From: Actinomadura hibisca NBRC 15177 | GTDB lineage: Bacteria > Actinomycetota > Actinomycetes > Streptosporangiales > Streptosporangiaceae | Assembly: GCF_001552635.1 (NCBI RefSeq) | Contig: NZ_BCRO01000040.1 | Location: forward strand, 1 to 64,000 | Direction: 5' to 3' | DNA length: 64,000 nucleotides | Shown: in pieces, positions 17,217-25,250 of the stretch | How the letters are laid out: each line of letters starts with the position of its first letter | Position numbering within the stretch: position 1 is the stretch's first letter | The notes under the pieces: generated by a model | What the model saw: only the letters and a program-made list of their open reading frames with translations | Database searches by the model: none | Told to the model about the DNA's origin: nothing | Position numbers and translations under genes: made by a program

Positions 17217-17970
17217 TCAGGTGCGTTCGACGAGGTAGTCGCCGATACACAGGGCGTCCAGGTCGGTGGCTTGGAAGGTGGCCAGGGCGTGAGCGGGGGT
17301 CTCCACGATGGGTTCACGGTCGTTGAAGGAGGTGTTGAGGACGACGGGGACGCCGGTGAGCCGACGGAAGTGGTTGATCAGGGCGGCGAAGTGCGGGGAG
17401 TGGGCGGGGTCGACGGTTTGGACGCGGGCGGTGCCGTCGATGTGGACGACGCCGGTGATGCGGTTGGTCTTGTCGGCGCGTACGGGCGGGGCCAGCAGCA
17501 TGAACGGGGAGGGGACCGGTAGGTCGAACCAGCGGGCGGCGTGATCGGCCAGGACGGCGGGGGCGAAGGGCCGGAATGGCTCGCGGTGCTTGATGCGGGT
17601 GTTGAGGGCGTCGGCGCCGGTGCGGGTGCGGGGGTCGGCCAGGATGCTGCGCTGGCCCAGCGCGCGGGGGCCGAGTTCGCTGCCGCCCTGGAACCAGCCG
17701 ATCAGGCGGCCGTCGGCGATGAGTTGGGCGGCGGTGGCGGCGATGTCGTTCTCGCGGCGCCAGCGGAACGGGGAGCGGCGGCGCTCGACCAGGCCGGAGC
17801 GGGGGTCGCGGCGCAGGGCTTGTGTGATCTGGGTGTCGGTGTAGGTGCGGCCGAAGCTGTCGATGGTCAGGGGGCGGCGGGGCAGTTCGCCGGTGAGCTG
17901 GTGCCAGCCGTACAGCGCGCATCCCAGGGCTTGGCCGCGGTCGGAGGCGGGCGGTGGGGCGAATCGGCCG
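17217..17970 (-). pseudogene. Carbamoyltransferase, N-terminal half missing
   Basis: The readable part covers the C-terminal half of NodU/CmcH-type O-carbamoyltransferases: ASDRGQALGCALYGW, GGSELGPRALGQRSILADPR, REPFRPFAPAVLADHAARWF, PVVLNTSFNDREPIVETPA and a normal end. Intact enzymes are about 550-600 residues. Here homology begins near 17970, and the kinase-like N-terminal domain that makes carbamoyl-adenylate is gone, replaced by unrelated sequence. It is most likely dead. Such enzymes tailor antibiotics, so this may be the residue of a biosynthetic cluster. The intact Nudix gene lies directly downstream. Confidence 0.75.
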
Positions 17971-18177
17971 GCCGCTGCGCCCAGTGGTACGACGTGCTGA
18001 ACTTCGTGGAGGTCGCCGCCATGGAGGAGCACGTGCCGTCGCAGCAGGAGTTCGAGGATGATCCTCGCCTGCGAAGACCAGGCGGGCCGGACGGACCCGT
18101 ACCGGCAGATCGCGGCCATGCTGCATCTGATAGCCGTTCGTTCTTCGAGTTGACGGCCCGATCAAAACCGGGCCTGT

Positions 18178-18211
18178 CTTCTTCGCCAGGCGGTTCCGCC
18201 TGGCGAAGAAG
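18178..18211. terminator. Perfect 16-bp hairpin with 2-nt loop
   Basis: Arms 18178-18193 and 18196-18211 are exactly complementary (CTTCTTCGCCAGGCGG and its complement) with TT between. No T-tract follows. It lies in the 17971-18374 gap, where I find no complete gene, only a protein-like scrap on the plus strand (AQWYDVLNFVEVAAMEEHV) abutting the carbamoyltransferase break. It may be a terminator or the scar of a recombination event. Confidence 0.5.
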
Positions 18212-18374
18212 TCGCAAGGTGTCAGAGGTGGCCGAAGAGGGGCACTGGTGCGACGGGGACGCTGGTGATGACTAGCGCGGGGGATAGAGCCGTCTTGGCC
18301 AGCGTTCATTACGGTCAGTCATGCTCGCGGCCGGATGCGTGATACGCCCGGTCGCCCTCACCCCGGAGGTTGCC

Positions 18375-19025
18375 ATGCGTACCCATCACGCCGTCATCGC
18401 CGCCGCCATGTTGTCTGCGCTCTCCGGCGCGCTGGTCGCGGCGCCGGCCGAAGCCGGTACCCGCGTCACCGCTGCGTCCCCGGTAGCCAGCGCGCTGCGC
18501 TACCCTCAGCCGCCTTGCGTGGCCTATCTGCCGCCCAATACGTCCTACAGGGCTTACACCGCCAATTACCTGACGGACGGCATCGGCCGCCCCTTGCAGG
18601 TTGTCGCGCCGAACTTGCTCAGGCGCAACGCCAGCCGCTCGGCGTGCGAGCAGACCGTCGGCGCGATGGGCCCGGCCGGATACCAGGGCGGACATATGCT
18701 GGCCGCTACCCTGCGCGGGGTCAGCGAGAGGTACAACCTGACGCCCATGCAGGGCAATCAAATCAATTTGGGCATCATGAAGAAGATCGAGAACGGAGCC
18801 AAACGCTGCTTGCGCATCGCGGCGGTGAAGAATTACACGGTCAGATTGACCTACCCCGCGGGCGCCAGCGTAGTGCCCGAGCGGATCGCGGTGTCGATGA
18901 CGCCCAAGGCTAAGGCCCCAGCGGTCCCCTTCACGATCAGTTTCCCGAACCGAGTCCTGGCGCCCCAGGCCTACAGCGCCCTCCGCAACAAGATCGCCAA
19001 CAGGTTCACCGCCAGCGGCTGCTGA
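18375..19025 (+). CDS. Secreted DNA/RNA non-specific endonuclease-like protein (216 aa)
   Basis: A signal peptide covers residues 1 to about 27 (MRTHHAVIAAAMLSAL, cleavage near AEAG). The mature part fits the Endonuclease_NS_2 type: the GGH motif (GYQGGHM, His107 as the general base), then LTPMQGNQINLGIMKKIEN and a strand-rich end (VRLTYPAGASVVPERIAVSM). These enzymes cut DNA and RNA without sequence preference. The classical DRGH is replaced by YQGGH, as in this subfamily. ATG 18375 has GGAGG upstream. It stands alone between hairpins and probably acts outside the cell, in nutrition or competition. Confidence 0.75.
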   Translation: MRTHHAVIAAAMLSALSGALVAAPAEAGTRVTAASPVASALRYPQPPCVAYLPPNTSYRAYTANYLTDGIGRPLQVVAPNLLRRNASRSACEQTVGAMGPAGYQGGHMLAATLRGVSERYNLTPMQGNQINLGIMKKIENGAKRCLRIAAVKNYTVRLTYPAGASVVPERIAVSMTPKAKAPAVPFTISFPNRVLAPQAYSALRNKIANRFTASGC

Positions 19026-19053
19026 CACCAGCCTGGCCGCGTCCCCGGAGCCC

Positions 19054-19102
19054 GCGTTCCAGCGGCCCGTCCCCGAAGCCCGGGGACGGGCCGCTGGAAC
19101 GC
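19054..19102. terminator. 22-bp perfect hairpin after the nuclease gene
   Basis: Arms 19054-19075 and 19081-19102 are exactly complementary around a 5-base loop (AAGCC). It starts 28 bases past the nuclease stop and lies before a small convergent frame, so it could terminate both strands. It shares its design with the hairpin at 20008. Confidence 0.75.
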
Positions 19103-19113
19103 CGACGGGGTCG

Positions 19114-19305
19114 TCAGGCCGACGAGCTTCCGTCACCTCCCCGAACGAGGGTGATCGACGGTGGCGTGCCAGGTGCTGGTGTGCGGTGCCGGTCCAGCAG
19201 CCGCGCGCACGCCTGCACCAGTGCGTCCGGGGCCGGGTCGGCGGGGTCGACCTCGGTGACCAGCAGCACGTCGTCGGGCAGGGCCGGCAGTTCGGCGAGG
19301 GTCAT
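19114..19305 (-). CDS. Possible small hypothetical protein (63 aa)
   Basis: The frame from ATG 19305 reads an acidic, Leu/Ala/Pro-rich protein (TLAELPALPDDVLLVTEVDP, then ALVQACARLLDRH). There is no clear ribosome site and no family. Its support is protein-like composition and a position that would share the bidirectional hairpin at 19054. It may be spurious. Confidence 0.35.
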   Translation of the reverse strand: MTLAELPALPDDVLLVTEVDPADPAPDALVQACARLLDRHRTPAPGTPPSITLVRGGDGSSSA

Positions 19306-19536
19306 GCCCGGTCCGGTGCCCACAGTGGTCGGCGGGCATGGGCGGTGAGGCCCGACTGTGACCGGACGGCAATCACCACGATGCCACCGGCTCTCCAGGC
19401 GCCCGGGGGAGCCGGCCCGGTGGGGACGTTGTGTTTGAGCTGTAAGTTCACGCCGGGTCCGGTCCCGGCCATCGGCCGTTGCTACCGGCGGGTCACCGAT
19501 ACATCTGGTGGCTCATCAATCACAAGGAGGCCACGG

Positions 19537-19983
19537 GTGAAGAAGGTTCTGGTGACAGGGGCGGCGGCGGTCATGGCGGCTGCGGGTGTGGGCTTGGTCG
19601 CCGCACCCGCCGAGGCGGCCAGCGCCATCCAGATCTACCGGGTGTACTTCGACTCGCCGGGCAAGGACACTCGCTCCAACGCCTCGCTGAACGGCGAGTG
19701 GGTGCAGCTGTACAACACCTCCCGGACGTCCCGGCAACTGAAGGGCTACAAGCTGCGGGACAAGACCGGCTACACCTACACCTTCGGCAGCTTCGTGCTG
19801 AAGGGCCGCGCCACGGTGAAGGTCCGCACCGGCAAGGGCCGCAACACCACGGCCAACCGGTACTGGGGCCGCGGCTCGTATGTGTGGAACAACACCGGCG
19901 ACACCGCCACCTTGAAGTACCCCAACGGCCGGGCCGCCGACTCCTGCTCCTGGGGCAGCAGGGGCGACTCCAAGTACTGCTGA
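19537..19983 (+). CDS. Secreted lamin-tail domain protein (148 aa)
   Basis: GTG 19537 with AAGGAGG six bases upstream starts a signal peptide (KKVLVTGAAAVMAAAGVGLV, cleavage near AEAA). The mature protein is essentially one lamin-tail (LTD) immunoglobulin-like fold: LNGEWVQLYNTSRTSRQLKG, YKLRDKTGYTYTFGSFVLKG, and the C-terminal SCSWGSRGDSKYC with a likely disulfide. Bacterial secreted LTD proteins often accompany nucleases or bind surfaces or DNA. Here it is 500 bases from a secreted nuclease, though separated from it by a terminator. Exact role unknown. Confidence 0.8.
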   Translation: MKKVLVTGAAAVMAAAGVGLVAAPAEAASAIQIYRVYFDSPGKDTRSNASLNGEWVQLYNTSRTSRQLKGYKLRDKTGYTYTFGSFVLKGRATVKVRTGKGRNTTANRYWGRGSYVWNNTGDTATLKYPNGRAADSCSWGSRGDSKYC

Positions 19984-21056
19984 CCTGGTGTAGCGGCACA
20001 CCGCCGCGGACAGGGCCCGCGACGCCTTCCCAGAAGGCGTCGCGGGCCCTGTCCGCTCCCGGTTGCTGTGCAATGCGGGGTAAGGCAGGAGCTGGACGCG
20101 GGCCAGAGCAGGGTGGGCCGGTGATGGTCCGCAAGGGATGCACGCGGCGCAGTCGATGAGCAGGCCGGGACCGACAGCGGCCGCAGGATGGTCTGGCCGT
20201 CGACTTCCCGGTCGCCGGGATGCAGGGGCACGACGGGCGCGAGTACGGCGGGCGCCGGAGGCGCCAACGGGATTTCGTCACGAATTTCGTCACGGGCTCG
20301 TGCGTCTTCCGGCGAGGCCTCCAGCCCGGGCGGGCAGGGCTCGGGCGGAGGGGGCTCGGCGGTCGTCCCGGCGAGCACCTGGGCCGCCACCGGCGCCGGG
20401 TTCGGTGGCGCGGTGACCGTCGCCGGCACCGGCTCGACGGCCGCGGACGCGGCGTCCTGCGACTCGGCGGGTTCGGGCTCGGCGGGTTCGGCGGCCGCGG
20501 CACGGTTTTCGTCACTTGCCCGTGGGGCGGCGGGGCGGTCGGGGGTGGCGGGAAGGCGGGCGAGCTGGCCCAGGACATGCAGCTGGTGCTGGGCCCACAG
20601 GTACAGCTCCTGGACATGGTCGGGCGGCGGGTCGCCGGTGTGGCCGTCGTCGATGGCCAGCGCCATCTGCGCGGCGGTCGCGGCCAGCTGCGCGGCGAAG
20701 TCGCGCGCCTCGCTCCAGGCCGCGGTGCGGCCGCCGGGCTGGGCGCGCAGATGGGCCTGGACCCGGACCTCGGTGACCGACGCCGGAGCCTGCTCACCCC
20801 GCGGCGGCACCGGTGTCAACGCCCCCGGCATCTCCACTATGTCCCAGACCGGCGAGACCGGCGAGGCCGTTCGGGGCAGCGGCGCGTCCGCCGACACCGG
20901 GAGCGGGGCCGGGGCGGGAGGCGGAGGTGTTGCCGGGCCGCCGGGGTTCTTGCGGGCCCGGTAGGCCTTGGCCTGGCAGGCCCGTGAGCAGTAGGCGCGC
21001 GGCCGGCCCCGCTGCTTGGCGGCGAACTCGGTTCCGCAGACCACGCAGACGGACAC
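19776..21056 (-). CDS. Zinc-ribbon protein with long Pro/Ala-rich region; 3' end uncertain
   Basis: GTG 21056 with GGGAGGG upstream starts a Cys4 ribbon (CVVCGTEFAAKQRGRPRAYC, then SRACQAKAYRARKN). A Pro/Ala linker follows, then a helical segment (EARDFAAQLAATAAQMALAI, VQELYLWAQHQLHVLGQLAR), another acidic Pro-rich stretch, and PVVPLHPGDREVDGQTILRP. After about residue 310 the frame crosses the 20008 hairpin and the lamin-tail gene in antisense, so the true stop may be earlier or the end frameshifted. Such ribbon proteins are frequent on actinomycete plasmids; DNA binding is a guess. Divergent from the NB-ARC gene at 21253. Confidence 0.55.
   Translation of the reverse strand: MSVCVVCGTEFAAKQRGRPRAYCSRACQAKAYRARKNPGGPATPPPPAPAPLPVSADAPLPRTASPVSPVWDIVEMPGALTPVPPRGEQAPASVTEVRVQAHLRAQPGGRTAAWSEARDFAAQLAATAAQMALAIDDGHTGDPPPDHVQELYLWAQHQLHVLGQLARLPATPDRPAAPRASDENRAAAAEPAEPEPAESQDAASAAVEPVPATVTAPPNPAPVAAQVLAGTTAEPPPPEPCPPGLEASPEDARARDEIRDEIPLAPPAPAVLAPVVPLHPGDREVDGQTILRPLSVPACSSTAPRASLADHHRPTLLWPASSSCLTPHCTATGSGQGPRRLLGRRRGPCPRRCAATPGQQYLESPLLPQEQESAARPLGYFKVAVSPVLFHTYEPRPQYRLAVVLRPLPVRTFTVARPFSTKLPKV
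20008..20054. terminator. 22-bp perfect hairpin after the lamin-tail gene
   Basis: Arms 20008-20029 and 20033-20054 are exactly complementary with a 3-base loop (CCA). It lies 24 bases after the lamin-tail stop. The minus-strand frame that ends at 19776 runs through it, which makes the annotated 3' end of that frame suspect. Confidence 0.75.
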
Positions 21057-21252
21057 GATGGCCCTCCCCTTGTTTTCGTCACGCGCTGGTTGTGATGAAA
21101 AGGACGCTATCCCGGCCGCGTGACGAAAGCCAACGGTTCCGTGACGAAAAACCGGGCGGGGGTCGCGGCCCGCGCACCGCTCCGGCTGCCGGGCGCCGGC
21201 GGCCTGGTGCGGCCGGGCGGCGGTCGGCTGCAGCCGGTGGGGATCGGGGTGG

Positions 21253-23286
21253 ATGATGCCGATTATGGCGCGGCGAGGACGATCCCCCTCCGGTGGCCCG
21301 GAGCCCGACGGCCCCCTGCAGGAGACGGCGCCGGCCGAGGTGCTGTCGGCCGGGGAGCGGTCGGTGGGGGTGGGCGGGCAGGCCGAGGTGAGCGGGCAGG
21401 TCGCCACCGGCGACCACGCCGTCCAGGCCCAGCAAAACGCCCACTACGCCGGCCCCCGTACGTTCGTTCAGACCGGCCCGGGCAGCACCGTCAACCTCAC
21501 CCCCGCTCCCGCAGCGCCGGGCCAAGGGGTTGTACAGGAGGCGGGGCCGGTGCCGGTGCACCTGCCGCCGCAGGCGGGCGAGCTGTTCGTCGGCCGTCAA
21601 GACGAACTGGAACGGTTGGACACTACGTTCGGTGTCGGCGACGGCGCGCGCGCCTCCGACCCGCAGGCCGGTGAAGGTGAGGGCCCGATGGCGGCGGTGG
21701 TGCACCAGCGGCCGGTCGCGGGCCGGGTGGGGGCGGTGCACGGGCTGGGCGGGATCGGCAAGTCGGCACTGGCCGCGCACTGGGCCGCCACCCGGCACCG
21801 GCCCGGCGAGGTGGTGTGGTGGGTCACCGCCGACAGCCCGACCGCCATCCAGGAAGGGGTGGCGGGGCTGGGGGCGGCGCTGCTGGGCACCGGCGCGGCC
21901 AGCCAGCCGCTGGAGGTGTTGTTCGAGCACGCGGTCGGCTGGCTGTGCAGCCAGCAGGGCTGGCTGCTGGTGCTGGACAACGTCGAGCGGCCCGGCGACG
22001 TGGAACCGGTCCTTGGGCGGCTGCGCGCCGCAGTCGGCGGGCGGGTGCTGATCACCACCCGGCTGCGCACCGGCTGGTCCCGCATCACCCATCAGATCAT
22101 CGCTCTGAATGTGCTCCCGCTGCCGCAGGTCGTCCAACTGCTGGAGCGCACCGTCACCACCGAACGCCCCGGCCTCAACCTGGACGGCGCCGAGGAGCTG
22201 TGCCGCGAGCTGGGATGCCTGCCGCTGGCCGTGGAACAGGCCGCCGGGTTCCTGACCGAGAACGGCACCGGCCCCCGCGCCTACTTGCAGCGGCTCGCCG
22301 CCTACCCCGCTGCCACCTACGCCCGCACCGCTCCTGGGTGCGACGACACCGATCGCACCGTGGCCCGGGTGTGGCACTCCACCTTGGACCACCTGACCGC
22401 CGACACGCCCTTGGCCGGCACCGTGCTACGAGTGCTGGCCTGGTGGGCACCCGAAGCCATCCCCCGCACCCTGCTGAACGGCCTGGCCGAACTCGACCAA
22501 CATGTGATCGAGCAGGGCGGGGCGGTGGCGGTACAGGACGCGGTGGCGCGGCTGGCCGCCTACAACATGATCACCCTGTCGCGCGACGGCCAAGCAATCA
22601 GCGTGCACCGACTAGTCCAGGCTGTTGCCCGCACCCCCGCCCCCGACAGCGTCAACGACATCCACCGCTGCCCCGCCGACATCACCGTCGCCCGCCACCA
22701 CGCTACCGCCCTCCTCAACCACACCCGTCCGAAAAATCCTGAAGATCCGGGCGGGTGGCCTACTTGGCGGGCGCTGCTTCCCCACATCGACGCTCTGACC
22801 GACCATGCACCCGTCGGCACCGACGACGCCGCCACCGCCCGGTTGTGCGCCCAGACAGGTTTGTTCCTCCGCAACCAAGGATTTCTGCTCCGCAGCATTA
22901 GCTACCTGGAACGTGCCCGAACCACCTTCGAGCGGGTGCTGGACAAGCATCACCCCGACACGCTGTCCTCCCGCAACAAGCTAGCTGTTCTCTACCGCGC
23001 TGCCGGTGACCTGGAGCGGGCCATTCAGCTGTCTGAGCAGACGCTGGCCGACCGGCAACGGGTGCTGGGCGACCACCACCCCGATACCTTGACCTCCCGC
23101 AACAACCTGGCTCGCGCCTACCACCACGCCGGGGCCAGAGAGCAGGCGATCACGTTGTTGGAGCAGAACCTGACCAGTTGCCGGCGGGTGCTGAGCGAGG
23201 ATCACCCCGACACCCTGCGATCCCGCGCCAACCTGGAGGCAGCGTTGCGTGCGCGTGACGGTGAGGGTTCGTCTGCTGGTTCGTAA
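21253..23286 (+). CDS. NB-ARC/TPR STAND NTPase (677 aa)
   Basis: Domain order: a low-complexity N-terminus with a repeat-like GDHAVQAQQNAHYAGPRTFV element; the NB-ARC ATPase with P-loop GLGGIGKSAL near residue 168 and Walker B GWLLVLDNVE near 235; the GLPLA-like turn (GCLPLAVEQAAGF); a helical arm; then about three C-terminal TPRs with the HPDTL signature (HHPDTLTSRNNLARAYHHAG). STAND proteins act as ligand-triggered switches in regulation or phage defence. The N-terminal effector is not recognisable. The start is ATG 21253; an in-frame ATG at 21265 is possible. Divergent from the zinc-ribbon gene. Confidence 0.85.
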   Translation: MMPIMARRGRSPSGGPEPDGPLQETAPAEVLSAGERSVGVGGQAEVSGQVATGDHAVQAQQNAHYAGPRTFVQTGPGSTVNLTPAPAAPGQGVVQEAGPVPVHLPPQAGELFVGRQDELERLDTTFGVGDGARASDPQAGEGEGPMAAVVHQRPVAGRVGAVHGLGGIGKSALAAHWAATRHRPGEVVWWVTADSPTAIQEGVAGLGAALLGTGAASQPLEVLFEHAVGWLCSQQGWLLVLDNVERPGDVEPVLGRLRAAVGGRVLITTRLRTGWSRITHQIIALNVLPLPQVVQLLERTVTTERPGLNLDGAEELCRELGCLPLAVEQAAGFLTENGTGPRAYLQRLAAYPAATYARTAPGCDDTDRTVARVWHSTLDHLTADTPLAGTVLRVLAWWAPEAIPRTLLNGLAELDQHVIEQGGAVAVQDAVARLAAYNMITLSRDGQAISVHRLVQAVARTPAPDSVNDIHRCPADITVARHHATALLNHTRPKNPEDPGGWPTWRALLPHIDALTDHAPVGTDDAATARLCAQTGLFLRNQGFLLRSISYLERARTTFERVLDKHHPDTLSSRNKLAVLYRAAGDLERAIQLSEQTLADRQRVLGDHHPDTLTSRNNLARAYHHAGAREQAITLLEQNLTSCRRVLSEDHPDTLRSRANLEAALRARDGEGSSAGS

Positions 23287-23315
23287 GGTTGGTGTTCGCT
23301 GGATGGCCTGGTGGT

Positions 23316-23642
23316 CTACTCAAATACGCGTTCTATGACGGTCGTGGTATTGGGGGCGCTGGCGCGGAAGTAATGGGCAATGGCGCCGACGGCCAGGACG
23401 GCTCGGATGATGCCGGAGATGGTGAGCGGTCCGCGCTGCCAGGTCCACAGCGCCTGGGGCTGGCGGCCGCGCCCCTGCAACCACGTCGTCAACGGCTCGC
23501 GCGCGGCCGCGGGGGATTTGGCGGGTGCTGATGTACAGCAGCGCCGTCTCGATCGCCGCATCGCGGGGCCGCTCGACGCGTCCTGGGTGGCGGGGTGGGG
23601 TCTTGGCGGTGCGGCTTCCTGCTGGTCGGGTACCTGTTGCAT
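23316..23642 (-). CDS. Possible small membrane protein (108 aa)
   Basis: The C-terminal half looks genuine: a Trp-rich basic segment (REPLTTWLQGRGRQPQALWT) followed by a membrane helix (TISGIIRAVLAVGAIAHYF). The N-terminal part is Arg/Ser/Pro-rich and the ATG at 23642 lacks a ribosome site, so the start may be wrong. It lies downstream of a hairpin that ends the previous minus-strand operon, and converges on the NB-ARC gene. Family unknown. Confidence 0.4.
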   Translation of the reverse strand: MQQVPDQQEAAPPRPHPATQDASSGPAMRRSRRRCCTSAPAKSPAAAREPLTTWLQGRGRQPQALWTWQRGPLTISGIIRAVLAVGAIAHYFRASAPNTTTVIERVFE

Positions 23643-23651
23643 GATGGGAAT

Positions 23652-23673
23652 GGCCCCGCCCGAGGGCGGGGCC
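23652..23673. terminator. 10-bp GC hairpin
   Basis: GGCCCCGCCC and GGGCGGGGCC pair around a 2-base loop. It lies 54 bases past the stop of the 43-residue membrane protein and plausibly ends the minus-strand operon that begins with the winged-helix gene. Confidence 0.55.
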
Positions 23674-23726
23674 GGGCGATGGTTCGCTACTTGGTCGTTC
23701 TGAGTTTTGGTTGCTAGGCCGGGGTC

Positions 23727-23858
23727 TCAGGCGATCAGGTAGCGGAACCCTTCGACGAACAGCGTGCCGATCGAGCCGCCGGCGGCGGCGGCGATGATCG
23801 CGCCGGGCAGCGTAGACACGTTCGTCCAGCCACGCCAGTTCATCTTGGGCTTCTCCAT
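23727..23858 (-). CDS. 43-residue membrane protein
   Basis: ATG 23858 is preceded by a perfect GGAGGTGA that overlaps the stop of the winged-helix gene, so it is surely translated with it. Residues 15-36 form one Ala/Gly-rich hydrophobic segment (LPGAIIAAAAGGSIGTLFV); the N-terminus is basic and Trp-rich (KPKMNWRGW). It resembles the 41-residue protein at 30835, which also sits beside an NB-ARC gene. Function unknown. Confidence 0.75.
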   Translation of the reverse strand: MEKPKMNWRGWTNVSTLPGAIIAAAAGGSIGTLFVEGFRYLIA

Positions 23859-23863
23859 GCTTG

Positions 23864-24871
23864 TCACCTCCTCTCGTCGGCAGTGGTGACTTGGGCGGGG
23901 AGCAGGAAGATGTCCGCGGTTCCGACAGGCTCCTGCCGGAGGCCGTTGAGGATGGTCTCGGCCTGCGGGACGGGGACGGACGGCTTCGGCGTGGAGGCCT
24001 CGCTGCTGCTCGCCTTGGCCGTGTGCTGGGAACCCTGGCTCTTGGGGGCGGGGTCCTTGGGGTGGTGCTTGCGGACGTTCAGGTCGAACGGGGGGCAGAA
24101 CCCGTAGAGGGTGCGTTCGCCGTACCCGGTGCGGGTCTCGCCGGTCTCATAGGTCTGAGTGCCGGTCATGTTGATGAGCCCGGTGTCGGTCAGCTCCTTG
24201 ACGCCCCGCTCCAGGGTCGATTTGGAGATGCCGTAGTAGCTGGCGAATGCGGTGGTCTGGGGCAGGGCGAACTGCGCCTTGCGCAGGCTCATGCCGATCA
24301 ACATCACCGCCTTGCCGACGATGGTGAGCCTGTGGTGGTAGCCGTCTTCCCAGTACTGGAACGGCAGCTGGAAGTAGATCTCGTCCAGCGCGCTGTACCC
24401 GGCGGCGGTAGGCCGGGTGTACGGGCGCTTGGTCCCGTCCTCCCGCAGCTTGGTGACCCGCGTCAGACGTCCGTCCTGCGACCGCGTGATGAGGTTCAGC
24501 CGCTCCAGCTTCTGCCACAGACGCGAGACCGGAGCGCTGGCCGATCCGTCGGTCGCGAAGGACACGCCGGTGGCGCGCGCCCAGGTCTCAGACCGCTCGG
24601 TCACGCCGAAGTCGCCGCCGGTGGTGACGGCATGGACCAGCAGCAGCAGGTCCAGCGCCGACTCGTTGCGCATCAGGCCGGTCAGCGGCCCGGGCTTCGA
24701 AGTCGACCGCGGCCCGTCCTCCACCGCGTCCTGCACGAGCGAACGCCGCAGCGGCACCGTGCGGTTGCGTCGCTGCGAACGATCCAAAAGCCACTTGATA
24801 GTGTCGTCCTGCGTCATCGGCCGCTGGCTTCGGCCAACCGCGCTGGGGGGCATCTCTGGCGTCACGGACAT
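23864..24871 (-). CDS. Winged-helix DNA-binding protein, candidate plasmid replication initiator (335 aa)
   Basis: Two winged-helix-like regions are visible: residues about 75-135 (SALDLLLLVHAVTTGGDFGV to SRLWQKLERLNLITRSQDGR) and 185-240 (GKAVMLIGMSLRKAQFALPQ, ASYYGISKSTLERGVKELTD). Tandem winged helices are the fold of iteron-binding Rep proteins, and three 22-bp iterons lie 165 bases upstream of its start. An alternative is a transcriptional regulator. The C-terminal 70 residues are Ser/Pro-rich and probably disordered. Cotranscribed with the 43-residue membrane protein. Confidence 0.6.
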   Translation of the reverse strand: MSVTPEMPPSAVGRSQRPMTQDDTIKWLLDRSQRRNRTVPLRRSLVQDAVEDGPRSTSKPGPLTGLMRNESALDLLLLVHAVTTGGDFGVTERSETWARATGVSFATDGSASAPVSRLWQKLERLNLITRSQDGRLTRVTKLREDGTKRPYTRPTAAGYSALDEIYFQLPFQYWEDGYHHRLTIVGKAVMLIGMSLRKAQFALPQTTAFASYYGISKSTLERGVKELTDTGLINMTGTQTYETGETRTGYGERTLYGFCPPFDLNVRKHHPKDPAPKSQGSQHTAKASSSEASTPKPSVPVPQAETILNGLRQEPVGTADIFLLPAQVTTADERR

Positions 24872-25035
24872 CAGTGTGCTGCCTCGCCGAGCTTGCCGCC
24901 CGCGCCCTGCGGCCGCAGCCTGTGCATCCCCGGCGGATGCTTAGGACAACTTCGGACGACTAAGGACCCCCGTCGGACGCCCGATGCCGCGCCCTGAACG
25001 GTGTCTATGCAGCTAGCGTCCACCCTGACGTTTTT

Positions 25036-25101
25036 GATCATTGCGGCCTCAGATTCTGATCATTGACGCCTGATATCGCGATCATTGCTTTTGTGGGGCG
25101 G
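25036..25101. repeat. Three 22-bp iterons upstream of the winged-helix gene
   Basis: GATCATTG occurs at 25036, 25058 and 25080, exactly 22 bases apart. The first two units also share GCCT at the same offset. The 22-bp period equals two helical turns, as in iteron origins bound by Rep proteins. The stretch is more AT-rich than its surroundings. Closer to the gene (about 24950-24993) lies a second degenerate direct repeat (AGGAC and CGGACG elements twice). The rest of 24872-25250 contains no gene. Origin or autoregulatory operator are both possible. Confidence 0.6.
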
Positions 25102-25250
25102 TGACCTCTCGCGGTTGCTGCTGTGCCCGCCCGCGTGGCACCGGCTTGGAGCCCGCGCGGGCCCGTTCCGGCCGGACCGTCGGCTCCGGCGGCGGCCCGC
25201 GCTCGCTGATCGTGCGGCCGGTGAGCTCTGGTCACCTCGGTGGGCTGCGG

